Assembly: GCF_000292245.2 (NCBI RefSeq)
Contig: NZ_ALPT02000027.1
Coordinates: 1 to 54,542 of the forward strand
Source of the DNA: Alkalihalobacillus alcalophilus ATCC 27647 = CGMCC 1.3604
GTDB lineage: Bacteria; Bacillota; Bacilli; Bacillales; Bacillaceae_D
Direction of reading: 5' to 3'
DNA: 54,542 nucleotides
Position numbers and translations under genes: made by a program
In this document: positions 25,405 through 34,633 of the stretch, piece by piece
Layout: the number at the start of each line of letters is the position of its first letter
Numbering within the stretch: position 1 is the stretch's first letter
The notes under the pieces: model-generated
The model's database searches: none
Told to the model about the DNA's origin: nothing
What the model saw: the letters and a program-made list of their open reading frames with translations, nothing else

Positions 25405-26009
25405 AGTTGTTGCTTATCTTGAATTTTGTTAAAAGCTTTAATGGCAAACCAAAGGGTAAGAAATCCATAAAAACTAGCTCCAAAAATAAAAGCAATTGCT
25501 GGAAAGACATAAACAATCAACGAAGAGGAACCTATGCTAATGAGCATGGCCAACGATTGCAGCGGGCTTACGAGCATTATTAAAAAAGTATTTTTGATAA
25601 GAGGTAGAGTCTTAAGCTCAAAGTGGACGTAGGCTGGAAATAAATAAAAAAGAAACAGGACAAATAATATCATTCCAGCAAAAAGTGGAGCAGTCGCCCA
25701 GGTTAGTTGTTGTCCGATGTTCAAATATAAGAAAAAGAGGTTATAGCCAATAATAACAAAGGCGATATAGATCCAAATGGCTAAAAGGTTACCTTTTATA
25801 AATTCAGCTTTATAAACCTTCCAAAAGCTAGGGAAGATTGGCTGGTCATGCTCACCGATAATCCATTTTCTTATGACGGTAAACATCGCAATGGTTGCAG
25901 GGAAAAGGCCAAAAATAACGGCTCCTACAAGAGTGAAAGCGATCCATAATAAATTGATGTAGGCAAATCGTGTGATCCATTCTAATAGACGATAGAGTGC
26001 TTGGCTCAT
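25392..26009 (-). CDS. YesL-like DUF624 membrane protein
   Basis: Start at MSQALYRLLE (26009), preceded by AAGGAGG. 205 aa with about five membrane helices and the family motifs INLLWIAFTLVGAVIFGLFPAT and FWKVYKAEFIKGN. YesL proteins sit beside sugar ABC importers in Bacillaceae; function unknown. It runs against the flanking xyl genes and has its own promoter region near the xylA operator. Confidence 0.8.
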   Translation of the reverse strand: MSQALYRLLEWITRFAYINLLWIAFTLVGAVIFGLFPATIAMFTVIRKWIIGEHDQPIFPSFWKVYKAEFIKGNLLAIWIYIAFVIIGYNLFFLYLNIGQQLTWATAPLFAGMILFVLFLFYLFPAYVHFELKTLPLIKNTFLIMLVSPLQSLAMLISIGSSSLIVYVFPAIAFIFGASFYGFLTLWFAIKAFNKIQDKQQLGQS

Positions 26010-26083
26010 AGCTGTCCTCCTTATCAATGCTGCTTTTATTATATAGGAATGAATGAAGATTTTAAATCAAGTTTAGCTACTTT

Positions 26084-26102
26084 GTTTGTCTAATCGACAA
26101 AC
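26084..26102. promoter_or_regulatory. XylR operator before xylA
   Basis: GTTTGTC-TAATC-GACAAAC, perfect 7-bp arms with a 5-bp spacer, 29 bp before the xylA start. Between divergent YesL-like and xylA genes, so it could affect both. Confidence 0.8.
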
Positions 26103-26130
26103 CTAAAATATATTTGAGGAGGAATTTACA

Positions 26131-27453
26131 ATGACTTATTTTTCTAACATGTCCAAAATTCAATTTGAAGGTGCAAAATCAACGAATCCTTATGCTTTTA
26201 AGTTTTACAATCCGAACGAAATGATTGATGGCAAAACGATGGAAGAATATTTAAGATTTGGTGTCGCCTACTGGCATACTTTCACAGAGGATTTATCGGA
26301 TCCATTTGGAGCAGGAACAGCAGTTAGACCTTGGAATCATTTGCAAGGACTTGACTTAGCGAAAGCGCGTGTGGAGGCGGCTTTTGAATTTTTTGAGAAG
26401 TTAGGTGTACCGTATTTTTGCTTCCATGATATTGATATTGCTCCTGAAGGGGACAGCTTACAAGAAAGCAATAAAAACTTAGACGTTATCGTAAGTATGA
26501 TTAAAGATTATATGAAAGATAGCAAAACCAAACTGCTTTGGAACACAGTGAACAACTTCTCTAATCCTCGCTTTGTACATGGAGCTGCTTCGTCTAGTAA
26601 TGCGGATGTGTTTGCGTATGCAGCAGCCAAAGTGAAAAAAGGTCTTGAAGTGGGTAAAGAGCTTGGAGCAGAAAACTATGTGTTCTGGGGTGGACGTGAA
26701 GGATATGAAACGCTTCTAAATACAAATATGAAATTAGAGTTAGATAATCTTGGCCGTTTCTTCCATTTAGCTGTTGATTATGCAAAGGAAATTGGCTTCG
26801 ATGCCCAATTTTTAATTGAGCCAAAACCAAAAGAGCCAACCTCTCATCAATATGATTTTGATGTAGCGAGTGGGTATGCGTTTTTACAACATTATGGTTT
26901 AGAGAAGCAATTTAAATTTAATATTGAAGCGAATCACGCGACATTAGCGGGTCACACATTTGAACATGAACTTCATTATGCTCGTATTCACGGTATGCTC
27001 GGTTCTGTTGATGCGAACCAAGGTCATCCACTATTAGGATGGGATACAGATGAATTCCCGACAGATTTATATGCAACAACACTTGCGATGTATGAAATCT
27101 TAAAAAATGGAGGACTAGGTAGCGGAGGTTTGAATTTTGATGCGAAGGTGAGAAGAGGATCATTTGCACCCGAAGATTTATTTGAAGCTCACATTGCTGG
27201 TATGGATAGCTTTGCGATTGGATTGAAGGTGGCGAAAAAGCTACTTGATGACAAAGCGCTAGAAAATATTATTGAAGATCGTTATCAAAGCTTTACCGAT
27301 GGAATTGGTAAACAAATTGTTGATGGTACAGTTGGTTTGAAAGAGCTTGAGGAATACGCGTTAAATTTAGGTGAAATTAAACAAACATCTGGCAAATTAG
27401 AGCGTATCAAGTCGACAATTAACCAGTATTTATTAACAGCTTATGCTGAATAA
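26131..27453 (+). CDS. xylA: Xylose isomerase
   Basis: Family signature HDIDIAPEGDSLQE with catalytic His99 and Asp102, VFWGGREGYETL, FLIEPKPKEPT (metal-site Glu), NIEANHATLAGHTFEHEL and GSVDANQGHPLLGWDTDEFP. 440 aa is the long (class II) form. Converts D-xylose to D-xylulose in the cytosol. Strong AGGAGG site, own operator, followed by xylB after 32 bp. Confidence 0.97.
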   Translation: MTYFSNMSKIQFEGAKSTNPYAFKFYNPNEMIDGKTMEEYLRFGVAYWHTFTEDLSDPFGAGTAVRPWNHLQGLDLAKARVEAAFEFFEKLGVPYFCFHDIDIAPEGDSLQESNKNLDVIVSMIKDYMKDSKTKLLWNTVNNFSNPRFVHGAASSSNADVFAYAAAKVKKGLEVGKELGAENYVFWGGREGYETLLNTNMKLELDNLGRFFHLAVDYAKEIGFDAQFLIEPKPKEPTSHQYDFDVASGYAFLQHYGLEKQFKFNIEANHATLAGHTFEHELHYARIHGMLGSVDANQGHPLLGWDTDEFPTDLYATTLAMYEILKNGGLGSGGLNFDAKVRRGSFAPEDLFEAHIAGMDSFAIGLKVAKKLLDDKALENIIEDRYQSFTDGIGKQIVDGTVGLKELEEYALNLGEIKQTSGKLERIKSTINQYLLTAYAE

Positions 27454-27485
27454 TTTCTAATAAACGATGGCTGGATGTGATAACG

Positions 27486-28985
27486 ATGAAATATGTTTTA
27501 GGAGTTGATTTGGGGACGAGTGCAGTTAAAATTGTACTCGTCAACCAAGCTGGAGAAGTTGTTCATGAAGTTTCAAAAGATTATCCTTTAAAGCAAATAA
27601 AGGCCGGGTTTAGCGAGCAAAACCCAAATGACTGGGTAGAGCAAACGCTTGCTGGACTTTCTGAGTTGGTGGCCAGTTTTGAAGGAAACGCTGAAGGGAT
27701 TGAAGGGTTAAGTTTTTCTGGACAAATGCATGGTCTCGTATTATTAGATGAAGATCACGAGCCGCTTCGAGACGCAATCCTTTGGAATGATACAAGAACA
27801 ACTGAGGAATGCCGAGCGATTTATGAAACATTAGGTCAAGAAACTTTATTGGAAATTACGAAGAATCCAGCTTTAGAAGGGTTTACTTTGCCAAAGATTT
27901 TGTGGGTCAAAAAACATGAACCTGAGTTATTTGCGAAAGTGAAGACCTTTTTATTACCAAAGGATTATGTGCGCTTGAAGTTAACTGGGAACCTACACAT
28001 GGAATTCTCAGACGCAGCTGGAACACTTCTATTGGATGTAACGAATAAAAGGTGGAGTGAAAAACTTGCAAGTGTATTTGAGCTAGAGGAAAGCTTTTTC
28101 CCTCCGTTAGTCGATTCTCATCAAGAAGTTGGTCTTATATTAGCTGAAGTCGCTGCTCAAACGGGTCTCTCCGCTCAAACTCGTGTGTTTGCTGGAGGAG
28201 CGGATAACGCGTGTGGTGCGATTGGAGCAGGAGTGAATGAAGAAGGAAAAACGCTTGTAAGCATTGGCACTTCTGGTGTTGTTCTCTCTTTTGAGTCAGG
28301 TAGTGATAAAAATTTTGCGGGAGAGGTTCATTATTTTAATCACAGTGTACCAAATAGCTTTTATACCATGGGTGTTACGTTAGCAGCCGGTTACAGCCTT
28401 AGTTGGTTTAAAGATACTTTTGCAAAAGAGGAAAGCTTTGATCTCCTATTGGCTGGAGCTAAAGAGGTACCGGTCGGTTCAAATGGGTTACTTTTTACTC
28501 CTTATCTTGTTGGGGAAAGAACACCACATGCGGATTCTGCAATTCGTGCGAGTTTTATCGGCATTGATGGTTCTCATGAACGGGCACATTTTGTTCGTGC
28601 TGTTATAGAAGGAATTACCTTCTCATTAAATGAGTCGATTGAGATATTTAGAAGTTATGGCAAAAAAATCGATACGATTACTTCCATTGGTGGCGGTGCT
28701 AAAAGTGATTTATGGTTACAAATCCAAGCGGATATCTTTAATGCAAAAGTCGTGAAACTTTCAAGTGAACAAGGGCCAGGGATGGGTGCTGCCATGATCG
28801 CCGCATACGGCTGTGGCTGGTTCAAAACATTGAAGCAATGTGGAGATGCCTTTTTACAGGTTGATAAAGAGTTTGAACCGAGTGAGGAAAACGTCAAAAC
28901 GTATCAAGAACTCTTTAAGGTTTATCAATCTGTTTATAGTGGAACGAAGGAAATGAACGAACAGTTAGTGGCCTTTAGAAATTAA
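27486..28985 (+). CDS. xylB: Xylulokinase
   Basis: FGGY-family kinase, 499 aa from ATG 27486 (MKYVLGVDLGTSAVKIV). GQMHGLVLLD, LWNDTRT, GGADNACGAIGAG, SIGTSGVVL and SIGGGAKSDLWLQIQADIF are diagnostic. Phosphorylates D-xylulose to xylulose 5-phosphate for the pentose-phosphate pathway. Ends the xyl operon; terminator at 29003. Confidence 0.96.
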   Translation: MKYVLGVDLGTSAVKIVLVNQAGEVVHEVSKDYPLKQIKAGFSEQNPNDWVEQTLAGLSELVASFEGNAEGIEGLSFSGQMHGLVLLDEDHEPLRDAILWNDTRTTEECRAIYETLGQETLLEITKNPALEGFTLPKILWVKKHEPELFAKVKTFLLPKDYVRLKLTGNLHMEFSDAAGTLLLDVTNKRWSEKLASVFELEESFFPPLVDSHQEVGLILAEVAAQTGLSAQTRVFAGGADNACGAIGAGVNEEGKTLVSIGTSGVVLSFESGSDKNFAGEVHYFNHSVPNSFYTMGVTLAAGYSLSWFKDTFAKEESFDLLLAGAKEVPVGSNGLLFTPYLVGERTPHADSAIRASFIGIDGSHERAHFVRAVIEGITFSLNESIEIFRSYGKKIDTITSIGGGAKSDLWLQIQADIFNAKVVKLSSEQGPGMGAAMIAAYGCGWFKTLKQCGDAFLQVDKEFEPSEENVKTYQELFKVYQSVYSGTKEMNEQLVAFRN

Positions 28986-29002
28986 ATCGATGAATATAGT
29001 AG

Positions 29003-29044
29003 AAAAAAGAAGCAGGGTCATCAATTGATCCGTGCTTCTTTTTA
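29003..29044 (+). terminator. Terminator after xylB
   Basis: AAAAAGAAGCA pairs with TGCTTCTTTTT around an ATCAATTGAT palindrome. Confidence 0.8.
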
Positions 29045-29086
29045 GGTGGTTATTGACTTGGATGGAAACGTTCGAAAGGCGTAAGC

Positions 29087-29467
29087 TTAGTCTCCTGTTT
29101 GGACTTCACTCATTAAAGCATGAGTATTTTCTTCACTATCTTGAAAAAAGACCATCCAAGTTTCCTTGCTGCCGACTTTAGCGACAAAATGTGGCTCATC
29201 AATAAAGGATACTCCGTTGTTTAACATCGATTCGTAGCTTTCTTTAAGATGATCTACTTGAAAATAGAGAACAGAGCTCTTATGAGCAAATTCCTCTTTT
29301 TCTGGCAATGTTAGAAGCACAGTTTGTCGATCACATTGCAAAAAAGCCATACTATCAGTGTGAAAGAGCAGAGAAAGAGCAAGCTTTTTTTGATAAAATT
29401 CAATCGCCCGTTCTAATTTTTTGACAGGTACCCCGATTTGTCCGATCTTTTTAATCGATGTATTCAT
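29087..29467 (-). CDS. VOC-superfamily (glyoxalase-like) protein
   Basis: 126 aa with the two beta-alpha-beta-beta-beta halves of the vicinal oxygen chelate fold: QIGVPVKKLERAIEFYQKKL, then LYFQVDHLKESYESMLNNGV and FVAKVGSKETWMVFFQDSEEN. No conserved full metal triad is evident, so the substrate is unknown; fosfomycin or glyoxal detoxification cannot be claimed. Confidence 0.8.
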   Translation of the reverse strand: MNTSIKKIGQIGVPVKKLERAIEFYQKKLALSLLFHTDSMAFLQCDRQTVLLTLPEKEEFAHKSSVLYFQVDHLKESYESMLNNGVSFIDEPHFVAKVGSKETWMVFFQDSEENTHALMSEVQTGD

Positions 29468-29664
29468 TTACAAAACTCCTTTCATAAATTCTTATCCGAA
29501 CCAACCTTTATTTGAGTAGTAGATAGAATATTTAGATAGTTATAGTATATCGTAATTTTTTGAAATGGGGGAGGGGAGAAGAAAAGTGATGTATAGGTAT
29601 ACAGTTTGAATGAGCTTTAGTAAACTATTCAATAAGATAAAACTCATTACGAGGAGGAAAATAG

Positions 29665-30594
29665 ATGAAACGATTAAATATAAAAGGAACGGACTTGAAT
29701 GTTTCTAAGATCATTATGGGATATATGCGAATTGATAGTCTTTCATTAAAGGAAACCGAGCGTTTGATTCGTACAGCACAGGAGTCAGGTATTAATTTTT
29801 TTGACCACGCTGATATTTATGGCGGTGGGAAATGTGAGGAGCATTTTGCGAACGCAATTTCAATGAATTCGTCTATAAGAGAAGAAATGGTCATTCAAAG
29901 CAAGTGTGGTATCCGCAAGGGCGCAACTGGCTATTATGATTTTTCAAAAGAGCATATTCTCACTTCTGTTGATGGAATTTTAAAAAGATTACAAACAGAT
30001 TACCTTGATCTTTTATTGCTACATAGACCAGACCCATTAATGGAACCAGACGAAGTGGCTGAGGCTTTTGACCAGCTTCATGAGTCTGGAAAGGTTCGTT
30101 ATTTTGGTGTATCTAATCATAATCCGATGCAAATGGACCTTTTACAAAAAAGTCTTAACCAGAAGCTTGTCGTTAATCAAGTTCAGTTTAGCCTTGCTCA
30201 TACACCACTTATCGACTCTGGAATGTCTTTAAATATGAATACGAATAATGCGATTGACCGTGCGAGTAGCACATTAGAGTATTGTCGATTAAATGACATT
30301 ACATTGCAAGCATGGTCGCCTTTCCAATCCGGCTTTTTTGATGGGCCATTTGTTGGTGACACGAAAAAGTACCCTGAATTAAATCAAGTGTTAGAGAAAG
30401 TCGCGACAAAGTATCAAGTATCTCCGACAACAATTGCGGTCGCTTGGATAACACGTCATCCAGCCAATATTCAAGTCGTGTTAGGGACAACAAATGTAGG
30501 ACGTCTACAAGAGTCTGCGGCAGGGGCAGAGCTTGAATTGACGAGAGAAGAATGGTACGAGCTATACTCAGCAGCAGGTAACATGATTCCATAG
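29665..30594 (+). CDS. Aldo/keto reductase
   Basis: 309-aa (beta/alpha)8 oxidoreductase with the AKR catalytic tetrad Asp47, Tyr52 (HADIYGGG), Lys80 (IQSKCG) and His120 (LLLLHRPDPL). The segment KVRYFGVSNHNPMQMDLL and GTTNVGRLQES resemble the YdhF-like branch. NADPH-dependent carbonyl reductase; substrate unknown. GAGGAGG ribosome site and its own terminator. Confidence 0.88.
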   Translation: MKRLNIKGTDLNVSKIIMGYMRIDSLSLKETERLIRTAQESGINFFDHADIYGGGKCEEHFANAISMNSSIREEMVIQSKCGIRKGATGYYDFSKEHILTSVDGILKRLQTDYLDLLLLHRPDPLMEPDEVAEAFDQLHESGKVRYFGVSNHNPMQMDLLQKSLNQKLVVNQVQFSLAHTPLIDSGMSLNMNTNNAIDRASSTLEYCRLNDITLQAWSPFQSGFFDGPFVGDTKKYPELNQVLEKVATKYQVSPTTIAVAWITRHPANIQVVLGTTNVGRLQESAAGAELELTREEWYELYSAAGNMIP

Positions 30595-30604
30595 GGAAAG
30601 AGAA

Positions 30605-30646
30605 AAAACGTGGGACCTTGCTTTCTGCACGGTTTTACGTTTTTTT
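30605..30646 (+). terminator. Terminator after the aldo/keto reductase
   Basis: AAAAAACGT with ACGTTTTTT, irregular loop, T-run at the end. Confidence 0.55.
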
Positions 30647-30679
30647 GTTATTCTCTAAAGGGAAGTTGGGAGGTGCTGA

Positions 30680-32293
30680 ATGAATCAACATTGGTCATTA
30701 GAGCGAAAGTTCATGATCCTTATCTGTATATTAATCGCGATTATTATGTTTATGGTGACAGCTGTTTATATATATATTGAGCGAGAGCAGGCTCATGAAT
30801 TAATTGGCCATCAAGCTTTAACGACTGCGGTTGTTGTATCTGAAATTCCTGAAGTGAAACAAGTGCTTACAATTGGCAGTAATCCTGAAGAGATACAGCC
30901 TTTAATCGAAAATATAAGAGTTCAATCTGGTGCGGAATTTATCGTGATCGGAGATGTTGAAGGAATTCGTTACACCCATCCAGAACCTGATAAAGTGGGG
31001 CAAGCGATGGTAGGTGGCGATAATGAAGGAGCTCTTGTATATGGAGATAGTTATATTTCTTTAGCAGAGGGTTCACTCGGTGCCTCAGTTCGAGGAAAAA
31101 CGCCTATTTATGATGAATATGAACAAATTATTGGGGTCGTTTCAGTTGGATTTATGATTTCATATGTGGATTCAATATTTCGACAAGGATTAATGGGCTT
31201 TGTGCTTTGGTTAGTCTTGATTTTTATGGTCGGTTTAGTTGGAAGCATTCTTTTGGCAAAAAGTATTCGTCGTGACACTTTTGGATTAGAGCCTTATCAA
31301 ATTGCCCGTATTTATAAAGAAAAAGGAGCTATTTTAGAGTCGATTAAAGAAGGGGTAATCGCGACCGATCAAAAGGGTTGTATCACCGTTCTAAATCAAT
31401 CGGCTAAAGAAATATTAGCAATAAGTTCAGAGGCGGTAGGGCAACCAATTAAAGAAGTGATGTCCGAATCTGAAATAGCTCATGTGCTCGCAAGTGAAAA
31501 GGCGACAGGTCAATATGAAACATTTTATGGAGAAAAGCAATTGCTTGTTCGTTATCAAACAATCGATGATGATGGTATTTATGCTGGGAAAGTGGCCAGC
31601 TTTCAAGATAGGTTAGGTATTCAAGAAATTATAAATACATTGTCAGAAGTACAGCAATATTCCCAAGACTTAAGAGCTCAGACACATGAATATACGAATA
31701 AATTGTATGCGATTTCAGGGTGGTTACAACTTGGGCATACCAAAAAAGCGTTGTCATTTATTCATCAGGAAATAGGCCAGCAAAAAGAATATGAGCAAGT
31801 TTTATTCGAACAAATACAAGACCCAACAATTCAAGCGATCTTAATAGGGAAACTCTCGAAGGCTTCTGAGAAGAAAATAACCTTTTTACTTAATGAAGAA
31901 AGTATGTTGAACTACACATGGCCAGTAGAAACAACCGCAGCAATGGTTACCATCATTGGAAATGTGTTAGATAACGCTTTTGATGCAGTGAGTGAAGTGG
32001 TTGAACCTAAGGTCGAAATTTTCCTAACGGATATTGGTCATGATTTAATTATTGAAGTAGCAGATAATGGAGCGGGTATTACTTTGGAGAATATCGATAA
32101 GGTGTTAGAACAAGGGTTTACGACAAAAGAAGGGAGTCATCGTGGCTTTGGACTTGCCCTAGTGCAGGCGGCTTTAAAAGATTTAAAGGGTTCAATAGAA
32201 ATAACAAAAAATGAGCCAAAAGGGACGATTGTAAATCTATATATTCCAAAAGTGAGAGGGGATAGCAATGAATGTCTTGATTTCAGAGGATGA
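30680..32293 (+). CDS. CitA/DcuS-type sensor histidine kinase for carboxylates
   Basis: 537 aa: membrane helix 1 near residues 11-32, extracytoplasmic Cache/PDC sensor (FIVIGDVEGIRYTHPEPDKVG is typical of CitA/DcuS), helix 2 near 168-190, cytosolic PAS domain (LESIKEGVIATDQKGCITVLN), H-box THEYTNKLYAISGWLQLG with the phospho-accepting His, then the ATPase domain (IIGNVLDNAFDAV, VADNGAGI, GFGLALV). Senses external citrate- or C4-like acids. The response regulator overlaps its end by 26 bp. Confidence 0.9.
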   Translation: MNQHWSLERKFMILICILIAIIMFMVTAVYIYIEREQAHELIGHQALTTAVVVSEIPEVKQVLTIGSNPEEIQPLIENIRVQSGAEFIVIGDVEGIRYTHPEPDKVGQAMVGGDNEGALVYGDSYISLAEGSLGASVRGKTPIYDEYEQIIGVVSVGFMISYVDSIFRQGLMGFVLWLVLIFMVGLVGSILLAKSIRRDTFGLEPYQIARIYKEKGAILESIKEGVIATDQKGCITVLNQSAKEILAISSEAVGQPIKEVMSESEIAHVLASEKATGQYETFYGEKQLLVRYQTIDDDGIYAGKVASFQDRLGIQEIINTLSEVQQYSQDLRAQTHEYTNKLYAISGWLQLGHTKKALSFIHQEIGQQKEYEQVLFEQIQDPTIQAILIGKLSKASEKKITFLLNEESMLNYTWPVETTAAMVTIIGNVLDNAFDAVSEVVEPKVEIFLTDIGHDLIIEVADNGAGITLENIDKVLEQGFTTKEGSHRGFGLALVQAALKDLKGSIEITKNEPKGTIVNLYIPKVRGDSNECLDFRG

Positions 32294-32942
32294 TTATCGA
32301 GTAGCAGATATTCATCGACAGTATTTACAAAATATCCAAGGGGTTAACGTCATCGCCGTTGCTAAAACAGCTCAGGAAACGTTAGAGCTCGTTCAACTTA
32401 AACAACCTGACGTAGTCTTATTAGATGTCTATTTACCTGATGAGCTCGGGATAAATATAATGGATGATTTAAGGAAAGCATGTTTAGGTTTACAAATTGT
32501 GCTGATTACAGCTGCTACTGATAAAGAGGTTTTACAAAAGGCTTATCAATATGGAGTAGTCGATTATTTAGTGAAACCTATTGCCTTAGAACGACTAGCT
32601 GATGCGGTTGCTAAGGCGAAGAAAAATCGACAGCTTCTTCACACAAGCAATGATGTTACTCAGCAATTATTGGATGAAATCTTTCAACCGATGGTCAAAA
32701 AAGCGAAGGAGCCGGATCTCCCTAAAGGAATCGATCAATTGACGCTTGAGAAGGTGAAGGCTTTATTAAAACAACAAACGGAAGGCATCACAGCAGAGGC
32801 ACTAGGTCATCTTTTTGGAGCGTCTAGAACAACTTCCAGACGATATTTAGAGTATTTAATTTCAATCGATGAAGCACGCGCTGAACTCGTCTATGGAATT
32901 GTCGGACGCCCAGAGAGGAAGTATCAAGCGGTAAACAAATAA
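32268..32942 (+). CDS. CitT-type response regulator
   Basis: 224 aa: receiver domain with acidic pocket E7-D8-D9, phosphorylation Asp53 (VVLLDVYLPDE) and YLVKP lysine; linker; C-terminal helix-turn-helix of the CitT/DctR group (EGITAEALGHLFGASRTTSRRYLEYLIS). Activates transport genes for carboxylic acids. ATG lies inside the kinase gene, so the pair is cotranslated. The tctCBA operon directly downstream is the likely target. Confidence 0.9.
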   Translation: MNVLISEDDYRVADIHRQYLQNIQGVNVIAVAKTAQETLELVQLKQPDVVLLDVYLPDELGINIMDDLRKACLGLQIVLITAATDKEVLQKAYQYGVVDYLVKPIALERLADAVAKAKKNRQLLHTSNDVTQQLLDEIFQPMVKKAKEPDLPKGIDQLTLEKVKALLKQQTEGITAEALGHLFGASRTTSRRYLEYLISIDEARAELVYGIVGRPERKYQAVNK

Positions 32943-32964
32943 TAAAATATACAGATCGAGTAGG

Positions 32965-33005
32965 AAGCTTTTTAAGGAGTATTTATTCCTTAGAAAGCTT
33001 TTTTT
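32965..33005 (+). terminator. Terminator after the two-component operon
   Basis: AAGCTTTTTAAGGA (32965-32978) pairs with TCCTTAGAAAGCTT (32987-33000), then TTTTT. Confidence 0.8.
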
Positions 33006-33057
33006 GGCGTGAACAAAATGAACGAAACATTCAGAATAATCTTAATGGACAATAATT

Positions 33058-33071
33058 TGAAAACGGTTACA
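33058..33071 (+). promoter_or_regulatory. Catabolite-response element before tctC
   Basis: TGAAAACGGTTACA fits the CcpA cre consensus at all conserved positions. It lies 54 bp before the tctC start, so glucose repression of tricarboxylate uptake is expected. Confidence 0.75.
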
Positions 33072-33124
33072 AATCTAATGACTAAAAGTAGAATTAGTGA
33101 AAATATAGAAGGAGGCGACTTTCA

Positions 33125-34132
33125 TTGCAAACGAGATTAATAACCATGATGTTCCTTGGACTCATTATATTAGTAGGCTGTACGATGCCTGTTCAAAGTG
33201 GAACGATAAATGAAGAGGGAGAGTGGGAACCAGATCGTTCGATTGAAATCATAGCCCCAGCTGCAGCGGGTGGTGGATGGGATACGACTGCTCGAATGTT
33301 AGCCCGTACGATCGATGAGGAAAATCTTAGTACACGTGGTTTTGGCGTTGTCAATAAGCCAGGGGGAGGCGGTGCAGTGGGGTGGGCTTATATTCATAAA
33401 CGAAATGATCCACATAATTTATTTATTAGCTCACCACCATTACATTTTGTTTATCTTAATGGACAGTCACCATACGGGTATGAAGATTTTACTCCGATTG
33501 CTAATCTAATTGCCGATTATGGTGCCTTTGCCGTACGTGAAGATGCTCGTTGGGACACACTGGATGAACTATTTGCAGAGATGAGAGAGAATCCTGAAGA
33601 TGTAACTGTTGTCGGGGTGTCTTCGCCTGGAAGTATGGATCATATGCAGTTTATTATGTTTGCAGAAGCGGCCGGCGTTGATATTACGAAGATTCGTTAT
33701 ATCTCTGACCAAGATGGAGGAGCGATGACAGCTGTATTAAATGGAAGTGTCGATGTCATCTCAACAGGGGTATCTGATGCGGCAGAACAAGCACGAGCAG
33801 GAAAAATGAAAGTTCTTGGAATTACAGCTCCAGAGCGGCTACAAGGAGATGAATTTTTAGAAACATTACCAACAGGAAAAGAGCAAGGAATTGAAGCTGA
33901 ATTTGTCGTTTGGCGTGGGATTTTTGGACCTCCAGATATGACGGAAGAACAATTGGCTTATTATGAGCAGATCTTCAAAGCAACATCTGATTCCGAAGCT
34001 TTTGAGAAGATTAGAAAAATGTATGGATGGGATGAACAATACATGAATAGTACGGACTTTAAAACGTTTTTGGATGAACAGTCAAATGATTTAGAAGTTC
34101 TGTTAAAAGAGCTCGGCTTTTTAAGAGATTAA
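33125..34132 (+). CDS. tctC: Tripartite tricarboxylate transporter binding lipoprotein
   Basis: Bug/TctC family: lipobox VGC (Cys19), then IEIIAPAAAGGGWDTTARML, NKPGGGGAVGWAYI and ISTGVSDAAEQARAGKMKVL, the ligand-loop motifs. 335 aa, normal. Start is TTG at 33125, with AGGAGGCG 7 bp upstream. First gene of tctC-tctB-tctA; takes up citrate-like acids outside the cell. Confidence 0.92.
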   Translation: MQTRLITMMFLGLIILVGCTMPVQSGTINEEGEWEPDRSIEIIAPAAAGGGWDTTARMLARTIDEENLSTRGFGVVNKPGGGGAVGWAYIHKRNDPHNLFISSPPLHFVYLNGQSPYGYEDFTPIANLIADYGAFAVREDARWDTLDELFAEMRENPEDVTVVGVSSPGSMDHMQFIMFAEAAGVDITKIRYISDQDGGAMTAVLNGSVDVISTGVSDAAEQARAGKMKVLGITAPERLQGDEFLETLPTGKEQGIEAEFVVWRGIFGPPDMTEEQLAYYEQIFKATSDSEAFEKIRKMYGWDEQYMNSTDFKTFLDEQSNDLEVLLKELGFLRD

Positions 34133-34145
34133 GGGGGGTGTCATT

Positions 34146-34604
34146 ATGCGATTAACCGTTAATAAAACGATTTCGCTCGTATTAATTTTTGTATCGATTG
34201 CTTATTTAATCATGGCGTTTCGTTTACCTGAGTATGCATTTGTGCCTGTTGATGCTGATTTAATTCCAAAGATGTTAGGAGTTACGCTATTAATTCTCTC
34301 GATTTGCTTCTTCTTTAGCAAAGATGTCGATACAGAAGAACAAAAAAAGAAACGAGTCATCCCGAAAAAAGAGGCCCTGATGTTGTTGGGTGTAATGGCG
34401 CTTATTCTAATTTATATTACTGTTCTCGAGATCGTCGGTTTTGTCATTATGACCGCCGCTTTTATTATCATTTGCTCAAGGTTTCTTGGTTATAAAAAGT
34501 GGGGAGTTAATATCGCCACTGCTCTTATTTTTTCAGTCGGTGCCTATAGTTTATTTAATTATGGGTTAGCGATTCGTTTACCGGCAGGACTGTTACCATT
34601 TTAA
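34146..34604 (+). CDS. tctB: Tripartite tricarboxylate transporter small membrane subunit
   Basis: 152 aa with four hydrophobic segments (SLVLIFVSIAYLIMAF, LLGVMALILIYITVL, IVGFVIMTAAFIIICSRFLG, ATALIFSVGAYSLFNYGL) and the TctB end LAIRLPAGLLPF. Sits between tctC and tctA in the standard order. Confidence 0.9.
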   Translation: MRLTVNKTISLVLIFVSIAYLIMAFRLPEYAFVPVDADLIPKMLGVTLLILSICFFFSKDVDTEEQKKKRVIPKKEALMLLGVMALILIYITVLEIVGFVIMTAAFIIICSRFLGYKKWGVNIATALIFSVGAYSLFNYGLAIRLPAGLLPF

Positions 34605-34633
34605 GAATGATCGGAAAGGAGTGAGATAAGCCC

